Shown here: in pieces, positions 5,119-11,431 of the stretch
Layout: each line of letters starts with the position of its first letter
Position numbering within the stretch: the stretch's first letter is position 1
Virus record (IMG/VR): IMGVR_UViG_3300043427_003004
Coordinates: 1-20,245 of that record
Source: a virus
Strand: one strand, 5' to 3'
Length of the DNA stretch: 20,245 nt
The notes under the pieces: generated by a model
Told to the model about the DNA's origin: nothing
The model's database searches: none
The model's input: only the letters and a program-made list of their open reading frames with translations
Made by a program: the position numbers and the translations under genes

Positions 5119-5363
5119 CAACGGACAACGCAAAGATATGGACGGAGAAAGTCGAGAAAGCACTGGTCGGTAAGACCATTGTAGGGGTTAGCTACATGAC
5201 CCCGATGGAGGCAGACGACGTTTTCGGGTGGGCGAACAGGCCGATTGTCCTGACGCTGAATGACGGCTCCATCCTGTTTCCATCCTCGGATGACGAGGGG
5301 AATGCGGCGGGTTCACTATTCACTTCCATCGACGGTCTCGAAACCATTCCTGTGATTCGGTGA
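5115..5363 (+). CDS. conserved phage hypothetical protein (82 aa)
   Basis: The region RPIVLTLNDGSILFPSSDDE (residues 42-61) then GNAAGSLFTS resembles a common small phage family of unknown function; I judge this by pattern memory only. It looks like an all-beta fold (VGKTIVGVSYM, then IVLTLNDGSILF). The start overlaps the previous stop by four bases, indicating translational coupling. Confidence 0.7.
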   Translation: MTTDNAKIWTEKVEKALVGKTIVGVSYMTPMEADDVFGWANRPIVLTLNDGSILFPSSDDEGNAAGSLFTSIDGLETIPVIR

Positions 5364-5364
5364 A

Positions 5365-5381
5365 GTATACGGAGCGTATAC
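5365..5381. promoter_or_regulatory. 17-base inverted repeat
   Basis: GTATACG (5365-5371) and CGTATAC (5375-5381) around GAG, immediately after the stop of the preceding gene and in the only sizeable gap (55 bases) here. It shares a TATACG half with the palindrome at 4722-4740. It could be an operator or a weak RNA hairpin. Confidence 0.4.
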
Positions 5382-5418
5382 TCGCGTTTCCACGATTTGC
5401 GAATAATGGAGAAAGACA

Positions 5419-5703
5419 ATGACAATGGACGAATTTCACAGTTCCATGGATGCCTTCAAGGAGGCTGGAATAGAGATCAAGGGCGCGTGCCTGACCTTTG
5501 TAACGGTGGCTGGTGGTTATCGTGGGAAGGTCCGTAAGATCATTGACAGGCGACCTGAGAGCCTTGGGCTTTTGATAGAGGTCGTTGACGTGCATGACAC
5601 AAGCGGGGCGGGCAAGGACTTTGTAGCTGTGCCGCTGTCCCAGATTGTGGCTGTTTACCACAATGCCCAGAAGCATCGTTACGAGCGGAGCAAGGGGGTC
5701 TGA
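5419..5703 (+). CDS. hypothetical protein (94 aa)
   Basis: Not recognised. An amphipathic N-terminal helix (EFHSSMDAFKEAGIEI) is followed by strands in which GGYRGKVRKIIDRR (48-61) and LLIEVVDVHD (67-76) alternate basic and acidic segments, and a basic C-terminus. ATG at 5419 follows GGAGAAAGACA. The alternative ATG at 5425 is also possible. No catalytic motif or membrane segment. Confidence 0.65.
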   Translation: MTMDEFHSSMDAFKEAGIEIKGACLTFVTVAGGYRGKVRKIIDRRPESLGLLIEVVDVHDTSGAGKDFVAVPLSQIVAVYHNAQKHRYERSKGV

Positions 5704-5983
5704 GATGACAGAGGTCAAAGTAGCTCCGATAGAATCCTTTGTTCACGACAGCAATGGTGACGGGGCTGTTTATTATATCTCCCACTACGACGCACGGAAA
5801 AATCTTCTGGTTGCGCTGAAGGAGTTCAAAAGACTTTTGTTGAAGCGGCAGGACAATGTTGGTTGGGACTCTCCCTCTGGGATGAAGATTCATGACCGCA
5901 TCGTTGATGTTGATAGGTTGAGATCTCTTCTTCAGGAAGGCTTGGGAGAGGACACCATACCTTATCAGGAGCAAGACAAATGA
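5704..5983 (+). CDS. hypothetical small protein, paralogue of 4852/8879/9087
   Basis: About 92 residues from the ATG at 5705 (ATGACAGAGG), directly after the preceding TGA. The central YYISHYDARKNLLVALKEFK (residues 23-42) and the C-terminal DRIVDVDRLRSLLQEG (63-78) match the two-helix pattern of the product at 8879 (YAISHEDALIIRDALKEYK, IKDVNRIRRIF). Function unknown. The start context ATGACAGA is shared with several neighbours, and the stop overlaps the next ATG. Confidence 0.7.
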
Positions 5984-6156
5984 CAGAGAACCACGGACCG
6001 CAGGTCCAATACCTGCTCAACAAGGTCGCGGAGTTAGAGCGTCTCGTTAAAGATCTTCGCAAGGATGTCGAGCATCTGGAGTCATTCCGTATTTATACAG
6101 AGACGGATCTTTATCTTATCAAGACTTCCATTGAGGAACTGGAGGACAGGAAATGA
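5980..6156 (+). CDS. small coiled-coil protein (58 aa)
   Basis: MTENHGPQVQYLLNKVAELE continues as a leucine-heptad helix (LERLVKDLRKDVEHLE), then TETDLYLIKTSIEELEDRK. The ending matches that of the gene at 6585 (DTDLYILKSTVDGMEKDK), so the two are probable paralogues. It is coupled to both neighbours by ATGA overlaps. The predicted coiled coil suggests oligomerisation or a partner-binding role; nothing more can be said. Confidence 0.65.
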   Translation: MTENHGPQVQYLLNKVAELERLVKDLRKDVEHLESFRIYTETDLYLIKTSIEELEDRK

Positions 6157-6287
6157 AAACTATCTTACGGATACTAGCTGTTTTTTGTTTGATACTAGCT
6201 GTCGTGTGGTCCTTACTTGGGCAGTATGACCGCGCAGCTTTTATGGCAGCATTGGCGGCATCAAATGCTGCCATAGCGGAGTGGTGA
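6153..6287 (+). CDS. small membrane protein (44 aa)
   Basis: MKTILRILAVFCLILAVVWS is a basic start plus one hydrophobic helix (residues 4-23), then a short polar link and an alanine-rich C-terminus (AAFMAALAASNAAIAEW). It would be an inner-membrane peptide or an uncleaved signal anchor. The start overlaps the previous stop (ATGA) after GGAGGACAGGAA, a strong ribosome binding site, and the next gene begins two bases after its stop. Possible roles include envelope modification or superinfection exclusion, but there is no direct evidence. Confidence 0.6.
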   Translation: MKTILRILAVFCLILAVVWSLLGQYDRAAFMAALAASNAAIAEW

Positions 6288-6288
6288 A

Positions 6289-6588
6289 ATGACAGAGGGC
6301 AAAGAACACTTTGAAGTACAGCACTACACACTGGTTGATGGCTGGATCAATTGTTGGACGACCTACGACGAGAACGACGGAGAATATCCGACCACCTACG
6401 GGACCTTTAAGGCCGCGATAGCGGATCTCGACGATATGTTCGACGAGCAGGACTACGAGGTCACGCTAGGCCTTCTGGAACCAGAGCATCGTCACTCGGA
6501 CGACGAGTATCGGATCGTCCGTATCGTGGACGGTGTCGTGACGGACATTGAACCGTACCAGTGGTTAAGAAAGGCAGAGGACAAATGA
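6289..6588 (+). CDS. hypothetical acidic protein (99 aa)
   Basis: Not recognised as a named family. Very acidic, with many aromatic residues: FEVQHYTLVDGWINCWTTYD (residues 8-27), then a helix TFKAAIADLDDMFDEQDYEV and a C-terminal strand pair DEYRIVRIVDGVVTDIEPY. The composition resembles small DNA-mimic or host-interaction proteins, but that is only an impression. It starts ATGACAGAGG and is coupled to its neighbours. Confidence 0.65.
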   Translation: MTEGKEHFEVQHYTLVDGWINCWTTYDENDGEYPTTYGTFKAAIADLDDMFDEQDYEVTLGLLEPEHRHSDDEYRIVRIVDGVVTDIEPYQWLRKAEDK

Positions 6589-6767
6589 CAGATAGCAAAG
6601 CACTACAGGATCTTATCCGTAAGATCGATGAACTGTCGGCAACACTTGAGGCCCACACTGTCGAGATCCACAAGCAGCTTGAGCGGTTGGATTATCTCTA
6701 CAACACATTGGACACGGACCTATACATTCTCAAGTCAACGGTTGATGGGATGGAGAAGGACAAATGA
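6585..6767 (+). CDS. small coiled-coil protein, paralogue of 5980
   Basis: 60 residues from the ATG at 6585, preceded by GCAGAGGACAA; the upstream in-frame ATG at 6561 lacks a ribosome binding site and lies within the previous gene. Almost entirely helical (LQDLIRKIDELSATLEAHT, then VEIHKQLERLDYLYNTLDTD). The C-terminal DTDLYILKSTVDGMEKDK aligns with the ending of the product at 5980. Function unknown. Confidence 0.65.
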   Translation: MTDSKALQDLIRKIDELSATLEAHTVEIHKQLERLDYLYNTLDTDLYILKSTVDGMEKDK

Positions 6768-7039
6768 CCTATTTCATGAGCATCGAGGACAAGCTCGACA
6801 ACTGGGCGAAGTATTCGACAGCAGGACAGAAGCAGGTGCTTGAAGAGGCTTCGTTCACAATCAGGGAATTGCGTCGTCTCAACAATGTCAATAATGATTG
6901 GGGCACAACGCTTTATCAAGCGTTGGAGAATTTATACAACGACTACGCGAGTTACTATCCGAGTGCCATTGAGAACAGTCCTGCCATGAAGGCCGCATAT
7001 GAGTTGATCCATGAGTATGAAGAAGAGGGGGTTGAGTGA
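6764..7039 (+). CDS. hypothetical helical protein (91 aa)
   Basis: Starts ATGACC after GAAGGACAA and overlaps the preceding stop. All-helical by appearance: EDKLDNWAKYSTAGQKQVLE, then EASFTIRELRRLNN, and a C-terminal helix MKAAYELIHEYEEEG. I do not recognise it. The neighbours and start context mark it as part of the same small-gene operon. Confidence 0.65.
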   Translation: MTYFMSIEDKLDNWAKYSTAGQKQVLEEASFTIRELRRLNNVNNDWGTTLYQALENLYNDYASYYPSAIENSPAMKAAYELIHEYEEEGVE

Positions 7040-7248
7040 TGGATATTGTTGAACGGTTAATGCGGCAGATAGAGACAGGCCCAGACGTAGAAGACATTGT
7101 GTTTATAAACCCTGATGGCCCCGATGCCGCCGACGAGATTGAGCGGTTGCGGGAAGCGTTGAAGAAGATAAGTGAATGGCCGGATTATAGATTGCCTTCG
7201 CATCAAGACATTGCCCGTTCCGCCCTCCAACAAAAGGACAATGAGTGA
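7039..7248 (+). CDS. EIERLR-family small phage protein (69 aa)
   Basis: MDIVERLMRQIETGPDVEDI, then DAADEIERLREALKKISEW and a tail SALQQKDNE. Proteins of the DIVERL...AADEIERLR type are very common in phages; their function is not known to me. ATG at 7039 is chosen over the adjacent GTG at 7036 because GAGGGGG is well placed for both and the TGATG stop/start overlap is repeated in the next genes. It carries the 18-base EIERLR-coding repeat at 7135-7152 and the QQKD-coding gene-end repeat. Confidence 0.7.
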   Translation: MDIVERLMRQIETGPDVEDIVFINPDGPDAADEIERLREALKKISEWPDYRLPSHQDIARSALQQKDNE

Positions 7249-7718
7249 TGGGAATGTATCGACACCGGATGCCAGACAGGGAGATACAGATGGCAAAAGA
7301 TTGGACACAAGAGAAGTTGATCGACACTCTTGAAAAAGAATGTGAGCAATTAAGGAATTGGTATATCGCAAAAATAGACCAGGAAGCTGAATTGCAGACG
7401 CAGATTGAGTCATGCTCAGCCGAGATTGAGCGGTTGCGGGAAGCGTTGAATGGAGCATATTCAGAACGCAACAATCTTGTTGCTTTACTGGCGTCTATGT
7501 TTCCGTCAGGGACTAAAAAGACAGCAATAGAAGGATGGGATGAGGAATGGCACGGTTGCGTCTATATTGACTTTCCGTGGGGCCAAACATCTTGGCATTA
7601 TCATTCTTCAGAAGCCGATCTGTTTTCTCATTTGCCGGAATATCATGGCGATTGGGACGGTCACACGACTGAACAAAAGTATGCGGCGATCCGTGCCGCA
7701 CTAAAGGGAGATGAGTGA
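7248..7718 (+). CDS. conserved phage protein with EIERLR segment and WDGHTTEQKY-type C-terminal domain
   Basis: 156 residues. The N-terminal half is coiled coil with the repeated segment AEIERLREALN (repeat at 7422-7439). The C-terminal half contains EEWHGCVYIDFPWGQTSWHY, HLPEYHGDWDGHTTEQKYA and a short helix, a conserved phage domain I recognise by pattern, function unknown. The join between the halves suggests a fusion made through the shared EIERLR module. ATG at 7248 sits in the repeated GAGTGATGG context; ATGs at 7254 and later are also possible. Confidence 0.75.
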   Translation: MGMYRHRMPDREIQMAKDWTQEKLIDTLEKECEQLRNWYIAKIDQEAELQTQIESCSAEIERLREALNGAYSERNNLVALLASMFPSGTKKTAIEGWDEEWHGCVYIDFPWGQTSWHYHSSEADLFSHLPEYHGDWDGHTTEQKYAAIRAALKGDE

Positions 7719-8065
7719 TGGATTACGATAGAAGCATACACCACAACCCAGATGCTAAAGTGTGGGCTAAATTTTTTATTGAAACAACAAAGGATATGGG
7801 CCGCGAAGTATTTAATGATGAGGGATATATTGTTGGCTGGTTTGCCAATGCAATGATGGCAATGCACGATCATCTTTATACAAAAGAGATTGAGCGGTTG
7901 CGGGAACAAATTAAACATTCCACTCAAGAACACAGCATCTTAGTGGAGAGTTTAGACGCCGAGATTGAGCGGTTGCGGCGCATTATCTGGAATTTGCTTG
8001 ATGATGGCGATGAAACAGACCGCGCAGAAGCATTAGCCGCCCTCCAACAAAAGGACAGTGAGTGA
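7718..8065 (+). CDS. conserved phage protein (WFANAMMAMHD type) with two EIERLR segments
   Basis: 115 residues. The N-terminal DAKVWAKFFIETTKDMGREV and GWFANAMMAMHDHLY (about residues 40-54) form a small conserved phage module I recognise by pattern only. It is followed by two tandem repeated segments, KEIERLREQIK and AEIERLRRIIW (DNA repeats 7886-7903 and 7961-7978), and ends AALQQKDSE. Start ATG at 7718 after AAGGGAGATGAGTG. Function unknown; the helical C-terminal half suggests multimers. Confidence 0.75.
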   Translation: MDYDRSIHHNPDAKVWAKFFIETTKDMGREVFNDEGYIVGWFANAMMAMHDHLYTKEIERLREQIKHSTQEHSILVESLDAEIERLRRIIWNLLDDGDETDRAEALAALQQKDSE

Positions 8066-8277
8066 TGGATGACTGGAGAGACAACCCATACGCAAATCAA
8101 CGCCGTTTGCCTGATGATGTTTCAAAAGGCAGAGACAAAGACCGCAATACAAAAGTGGATGTAATTACTGGCGGTGGGATTACGTCTATCGGCGCTGATC
8201 CAATTCTGACTTTTATGGGGCCAGAAGTGATTAGCAAATATCGTTATCCCTCTATTCAACAAAAGGACAGTGAGTGA
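8065..8277 (+). CDS. hypothetical protein (70 aa) with the shared QQKDSE tail
   Basis: MDDWRDNPYANQRRLPDDVS, a basic polar middle, and IQQKDSE at the end, encoded by the same gene-end repeat as its neighbours. No helix-rich EIERLR segment is present, so only the tail and the start context are shared. It resembles no family I know. The start lies at the repeated GTGAGTGATGGAT junction. Confidence 0.55.
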   Translation: MDDWRDNPYANQRRLPDDVSKGRDKDRNTKVDVITGGGITSIGADPILTFMGPEVISKYRYPSIQQKDSE

Positions 8278-8588
8278 TGGATATTGTTGAGCGGTTGCGG
8301 AAAGGTGATCCGTGCGGAAATTGCAAGCGTGATGATTGCCGTTGTGTAATCATGGAAGATGCCGCCGACGAGATTGAGCGGTTGCGGGGAGAAGTTAAAG
8401 CGAAAAAACTTGCCTTAAATCATGCGGGCGATTGTGCTTTTGAAATGTTAAGGCAAGACGCTGAGATTGAGCGATTGCGGGAGGCGTTGCGAGCCATAAA
8501 TCGTAAAAATGATAACCCTGCTTGGTTCAATCCTGACCTTCATGAAATACTTGAAGCCGCCCTTCAACAAAAGGACAGTGGACAATGA
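8277..8588 (+). CDS. EIERLR-family phage protein with CxxC...CxC motif (103 aa)
   Basis: MDIVERLRKGDPCGNCKRDD then CRC: Cys at 13, 16, 21 and 23 could bind zinc. AADEIERLRGEVKAKK and AEIERLREALRAINR follow (DNA repeats 8370-8387 and 8463-8480, the latter with one mismatch), and the tail is AALQQKDSGQ. Its first residues are the same as those of the product at 7039, so the two are probably duplicated. Function unknown. Confidence 0.7.
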   Translation: MDIVERLRKGDPCGNCKRDDCRCVIMEDAADEIERLRGEVKAKKLALNHAGDCAFEMLRQDAEIERLREALRAINRKNDNPAWFNPDLHEILEAALQQKDSGQ

Positions 8589-8608
8589 ACGTGTCACAAA
8601 TGACACGT
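8589..8608. promoter_or_regulatory. 8-bp stem-loop / operator-like inverted repeat
   Basis: ACGTGTCA (8589-8596) and TGACACGT (8601-8608) around CAAA, at the break after the EIERLR cluster. A 22-codon frame starting at ATG 8585 runs through it but has no family features and is not called as a gene. The remaining bases to 8699 hold no gene; a GAAAGG ribosome binding site lies before 8700. Confidence 0.45.
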
Positions 8609-8699
8609 CTGCATACCACCCATGCACAAATGTCAGAGGACAAAGGTCAATAGCTAGTTTACATTCCACCTACCGACACTTCGAAGAAAGGTATGTGTC

Positions 8700-8879
8700 A
8701 TGGAAAGATTGTTTTCGCATATTGTAGATCTCCGTGATCGCTTGAGACAGGTTGATGCGATGACGAAGGAAGAGGCGGATGCCATTGCGCGTGAGGTCTG
8801 GGACGACTGGATCGAGGCCTTGTGGTGGGATCTGCAAGAAGAAGTTGATGTGTATTTGAAGAAGAAGGAAGCAGCGTAA
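8700..8879 (+). CDS. small acidic helical protein (59 aa)
   Basis: Encodes a protein starting MERLFSHIVDLRDRLRQVDA, followed by TKEEADAIAREVWDDWIEAL, WWDLQEEVDV and YLKKKEAA. Helical, with a tryptophan-rich centre; not recognised. GAAGAAAGG precedes the ATG, and the stop TAATG overlaps the next start, so the gene is probably real and coupled. Confidence 0.6.
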   Translation: MERLFSHIVDLRDRLRQVDAMTKEEADAIAREVWDDWIEALWWDLQEEVDVYLKKKEAA

Positions 8880-9082
8880 TGACTGAAAAAACAACGCTTC
8901 TTTCTTGGGATGAGGAAGGCGCAGATTACGCAATCAGCCACGAAGATGCCCTTATCATTCGTGATGCGTTGAAGGAGTACAAGAGGAAGATGGCAAAAGA
9001 AAATCCATCCTTTCATCAAGGCACAATAAAAGACGTAAACCGGATTCGTCGTATTTTTAAAGTAGCAGAAGAAGGAGCATAA
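8879..9082 (+). CDS. hypothetical small protein, paralogue of 4852/5704/9087
   Basis: 67 residues. YAISHEDALIIRDALKEYKR (residues 19-38) then IKDVNRIRRIFKVAEEG (50-66). This is the clearest statement of the two-helix pattern also found at 4852, 5704 and 9087. It starts at the TAATG overlap after a purine-rich AGAAGAAGGAAGC site. Function unknown; adjacency to a further paralogue suggests tandem duplication. Confidence 0.7.
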   Translation: MTEKTTLLSWDEEGADYAISHEDALIIRDALKEYKRKMAKENPSFHQGTIKDVNRIRRIFKVAEEGA

Positions 9083-9086
9083 TAAA

Positions 9087-9290
9087 ATGCAGTTAAATGA
9101 CAAAGGACAGATGACATTCAACGTCCAGTTGAGTTCGTCGGATCTTGCTTTCATCTCAATGGTTCTTGAGATGTATGCAGTTGAGATGGAACGCGAGCGG
9201 GAGCGAATTGTGTTGTCTCGCAACGAAAATCTGCTTGCGTTTGTTGACCGTGACATTCGTGACGCGAAGCGTTTGGTAGAGAAGTTATGA
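9087..9290 (+). CDS. hypothetical small protein, diverged paralogue of 8879
   Basis: 67 residues from ATG 9087, which follows GAAGGAG at about 11 bases; a second ATG at 9111 follows AAAGGACAG and is an equally good start. LSSSDLAFISMVLEMYAVEM (17-36) and FVDRDIRDAKRLVEKL (52-67) fit the same strand-helix-helix plan as the product at 8879. Highly charged middle (MERERERI). Function unknown. Confidence 0.65.
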   Translation: MQLNDKGQMTFNVQLSSSDLAFISMVLEMYAVEMERERERIVLSRNENLLAFVDRDIRDAKRLVEKL

Positions 9291-9643
9291 TCATGCAAGC
9301 TTATCTGATTGATCCTGAGAAGAGGATCGTAGAGTCGTGCGACTATGACGGGGATTGGAAATCAATCTCTGCGTTGATTGAGTGCGAGACGTTTGATGTG
9401 GCTGGCACGAGTGAGTTCTCGGTCTATATCGATGACGAAGGGTTGTATAAAAATCCGCAGCACTTCTTCATGGTCGGAAACTATCCTTTCCCGTTATGCG
9501 GGAAGGGGTTGTTGCTTGGCCCAGTCAACTACGACACGGGCGACACATTGGAATCGCCGCTGACTTTGGAAGAAGCAAAGTTGCAGGTTCAGTTCCTGTC
9601 GCTCGAAGATGTGCGTAAACTGGCTCCGATTATTCGGGAGTAG
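9287..9643 (+). CDS. DUF3846-like phage protein (118 aa)
   Basis: AYLIDPEKRIVESCDYDGDW (5-24) then KSISALIECETFDVA, VYIDDEGLYKNPQHFFMVGN and GKGLLLGPVNYDTGD follow the order of the DUF3846 family, a common phage and plasmid domain without a known biochemical function. The start is ATG at 9287 overlapping the previous TGA; ATG at 9293 would also give the full domain. No membrane or secretion signal. Confidence 0.75.
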   Translation: MIMQAYLIDPEKRIVESCDYDGDWKSISALIECETFDVAGTSEFSVYIDDEGLYKNPQHFFMVGNYPFPLCGKGLLLGPVNYDTGDTLESPLTLEEAKLQVQFLSLEDVRKLAPIIRE

Positions 9644-9647
9644 TGAA

Positions 9648-9977
9648 ATGAAATATTTATTGACAGCGGCACTGCTTCTAACAAGCACACAGGTCTTTGC
9701 AGAACAAGCTTCGTTCTTGTGCCGGACAGAGACAGATGAGTTCGTTGATGTTGTGTCGAAGGGTGACGACACGAACGAGGTTCTCGTTCAGCTCAATGGC
9801 GGGAAGTTCTTGGAAGGATTCGGCGAGTTCGAAGAACCGATTCTGTTCATCAAGGTTCCGCTCGACAGGGGTTCTCTCTTGATGGGCTATAACATCAAGA
9901 CAAACAAAGCCCTTATGCTGACCGAAATCAACGGCAAGAAGACAGCTATCAAGATGACGTGCCAGTTCAGGGATTGA
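9648..9977 (+). CDS. exported protein with signal peptide (109 aa)
   Basis: MKYLLTAALLLTSTQVFA is a clear Sec signal peptide with likely cleavage after VFA. The mature part of about 91 residues has two cysteines, one near its start (FLCRTE) and one near its end (MTCQF), that could form a disulfide in the periplasm, and alternating strands (EVLVQLNGGKFL, EEPILFIKVPLD). Family not recognised. The ATG at 9648 is preferred over an upstream TTG at 9609, which would bury the signal peptide. Periplasmic location is inferred. Confidence 0.7.
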   Translation: MKYLLTAALLLTSTQVFAEQASFLCRTETDEFVDVVSKGDDTNEVLVQLNGGKFLEGFGEFEEPILFIKVPLDRGSLLMGYNIKTNKALMLTEINGKKTAIKMTCQFRD

Positions 9978-10078
9978 GCGGGTGATCTTCCTGACGCTGC
10001 TCTGCTTCGGTTGATCCAAGGTTGAGAAGCAGCAGAAATCAACCGCCCCGCATTTGTATTCTAAAGGACAGATGTCAA
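9978..10078. other. 100-base gap with imperfect hairpins
   Basis: GGTTGAT (10009-10015) pairs perfectly with ATCAACC (10038-10044), and TGCTTC (10003-10008) could instead pair with GAAGCA (10026-10031). No U-tract. AAAGGACAG at the right end is the ribosome binding site of the next gene. Confidence 0.4.
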
Positions 10079-10258
10079 ATGGCAATGGGCCACAAAGAGA
10101 AGTTAAAGGGTGGCGACGAGTATGACTTCCTGACAAGGGCTCGCCGCTACTACAACCACAAGGCCGGAGAGATCCGCAAGATCAAGCGGAAGTTCTGGAA
10201 GAGACAGAGGGCAGAGGTCAGGGATCACAAGAAGGAGATCATGGATGAGAAAGATTAG
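10079..10258 (+). CDS. small basic phage protein (59 aa)
   Basis: MAMGHKEKLKGGDEYDFLTR continues with ARRYYNHKAGEIRKIKRKFW, then KRQRAEVRDHKKEIMDEKD. This KLKGGDEYD...RR...AG..K.IKRKF.KR pattern is common among small phage proteins of unknown role; the strong positive charge suggests nucleic-acid contact. ATG at 10079 is preferred over the frame extension back to 10022, which crosses the hairpin region. The stop overlaps the following small gene. Confidence 0.7.
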   Translation: MAMGHKEKLKGGDEYDFLTRARRYYNHKAGEIRKIKRKFWKRQRAEVRDHKKEIMDEKD

Positions 10259-10394
10259 GCTGTGGATCTTTCGTGCGGCTGTATGGGTTGCGATGAAAGC
10301 GTGTGTACTGGGCGACACATTTGATTACTTATGGGCCGCTTATGACGTAGAACTTGGGCTCGAAGATTATTGGTATGACGATGACTACCTCTGA
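10245..10394 (+). CDS. small protein (49 aa), possibly membrane-associated
   Basis: MRKIRLWIFRAAVWVAMKAC starts basic and amphipathic/hydrophobic, followed by a very acidic, tyrosine-rich end (LEDYWYDDDYL). It overlaps the previous stop and the following start. GAAGGAGATC lies before the ATG at good spacing. Function unknown; the charge switch from N- to C-terminus is unusual for so short a protein. Confidence 0.5.
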   Translation: MRKIRLWIFRAAVWVAMKACVLGDTFDYLWAAYDVELGLEDYWYDDDYL

Positions 10395-10821
10395 GAAATG
10401 GGATCGACGGTTCATTGAACTGGCAGAGTTCATCGCGCAGTGGTCGAAAGATCCGAGTACGCAAGTGGGTGCGGTGATTGTACGACCGGACAAGACGATT
10501 GCTTCGGTCGGATACAATGGCTTTCCTCGTGGGACAGATGACAGTGAACATCTCTACGAGGACAAGGAGATGAAGTACGCGAGGGTTGTGCATGCGGAGA
10601 TTAACGCAATTATCTCCGCACAGAATGCGGATTTTAAGGGATGCACTGTTTACGTGTCTCCTTTGTATCCTTGCCCGCAATGCACAGCGGCATTGATACA
10701 GGCTGGAATAACAAGGGTTGTTGCTCGGTTGAGCAACAGGCCTGATTGGATGAGTCGCTTCAAGACATCAAAGCAGTTGATGAAAGAGGCGGGTGTTGAG
10801 TTTGTAGTGATGGAGTTATGA
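10375..10821 (+). CDS. deoxycytidylate (dCMP) deaminase
   Basis: About 148 residues. This zinc enzyme turns dCMP into dUMP, the substrate for thymidylate synthesis. Visible: VGAVIVRPDKTIASVGYNGF (31-50) with following PRG; the catalytic HAE at 73-75; and PCPQC with zinc cysteines 100 and 103. ATG at 10375 or 10381 both give a complete domain; the frame start at 10354 is less likely. A phage copy would raise dTTP supply during replication. No thymidylate synthase is seen in the window. Confidence 0.9.
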   Translation: MTMTTSEKWDRRFIELAEFIAQWSKDPSTQVGAVIVRPDKTIASVGYNGFPRGTDDSEHLYEDKEMKYARVVHAEINAIISAQNADFKGCTVYVSPLYPCPQCTAALIQAGITRVVARLSNRPDWMSRFKTSKQLMKEAGVEFVVMEL

Positions 10822-10822
10822 G

Positions 10823-10969
10823 ATGAAAGAGCGAATCAAAAAGCAAGTGGAAGAGGTTATGATCTACCTTTTTCTCCCAGTGTTCATGGCAACATGGGCA
10901 GTTGTCCTCGGTCTAGTGTCAATTTATCTAGTGATATCAACGCTTTGGAACATCTGGAGTTTCTTTTAA
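10823..10969 (+). CDS. small membrane protein (48 aa)
   Basis: A basic start, MKERIKKQVEEVM, is followed by two adjoining hydrophobic stretches (residues 14-31, IYLFLPVFMATWAVVLGL, and 32-43) and an aromatic end, NIWSFF. It begins one base after the dCMP deaminase stop. It precedes the secreted transglycosylase gene, so a lysis-related role (holin-like) is conceivable, but length and sequence alone do not show it. Confidence 0.55.
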   Translation: MKERIKKQVEEVMIYLFLPVFMATWAVVLGLVSIYLVISTLWNIWSFF

Positions 10970-11029
10970 TTGACTTGGGTGGCGGTGTCTAAGATACTGC
11001 CACCCCCGAAACGGCAGAAGGACATGAGG

Positions 11030-11431
11030 ATGAGAGCACTAGCAATCATCGCAGTGGCATTCGCTTTCCCCGCACTGGCGGGTAATCCAGTGGATAGTAT
11101 GTTGAATGATGCGGCAGACAGGCACGGTATCCCAAGGGACATTGTTCATGCTGTTGCATTAGTCGAAAGCACGAAGCGATGCGGGGCCAGAAATGGACCG
11201 CACCGAGGTATCCTACAGGTCTCGCGTGGCGCAGTCGAAGAGGTCGGAATGCAATGGCCCCCTCGAAGTTGTTACGAAGAGATTGAGGCCGGAGTCCGTT
11301 ATCTGAAGAAAGCGATAGATAAAGGTGGCCTAGGTTGCAGCGGTGTTACACTCTACAATACAGGCATCTATGCAAAACCTCACTGCTCGGCATATGGTAG
11401 AAAGGTTATGCGTAAGCGGAGCGAAGTATGA
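11030..11431 (+). CDS. secreted lysozyme-like lytic transglycosylase (SLT fold)
   Basis: 133 residues. MRALAIIAVAFAFPALA is a signal peptide. The mature part has IVHAVALVESTKRCG with candidate catalytic Glu46, then GILQVSRGAVEEVG matching the G-I/L-M/L-Q-V motif, and LYNTGIYAKPHCSAYGRKV as the C-terminal substrate-cleft segment. It cleaves the glycan strands of peptidoglycan from the periplasm. ATG 11030 is chosen for spacing from AGAAGGAC; ATG 11024 adds two residues. It could serve lysis or peptidoglycan remodelling. The stop overlaps the next ATG. Confidence 0.85.
   Translation: MRALAIIAVAFAFPALAGNPVDSMLNDAADRHGIPRDIVHAVALVESTKRCGARNGPHRGILQVSRGAVEEVGMQWPPRSCYEEIEAGVRYLKKAIDKGGLGCSGVTLYNTGIYAKPHCSAYGRKVMRKRSEV

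Larger units (their letters stand above)
7135..8583 (+). repeat. repeated coding cassettes: 18-base EIERLR segment and QQKD gene-end segment
   Basis: GAGATTGAGCGGTTGCGG occurs at 7135-7152, 7422-7439, 7886-7903, 7961-7978 and 8370-8387, with one mismatch at 8463-8480 and a shortened form at 8287-8300. A second unit, CAACAAAAGGACARTGAGTG plus ATGG, spans the end of one gene and the start of the next around 7229-7251, 8045-8068 and 8257-8280, and a partial copy is at 8564-8583. Conservation at the nucleotide level points to recent duplication or recombination rather than selection on protein alone. Confidence 0.8.

Noticed and set aside
8654-9298. Long minus-strand reading frame (214 codons)
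   Set aside because: Antisense to three well-initiated, tightly coupled + strand genes; serine- and cysteine-rich product typical of a shadow frame.
10072-10125. Small frame at ATG 10072 in the GGACAGATGTCA context
   Set aside because: Encodes only 17 codons ending inside the next gene; ATG 10079 gives the recognisable basic phage protein.
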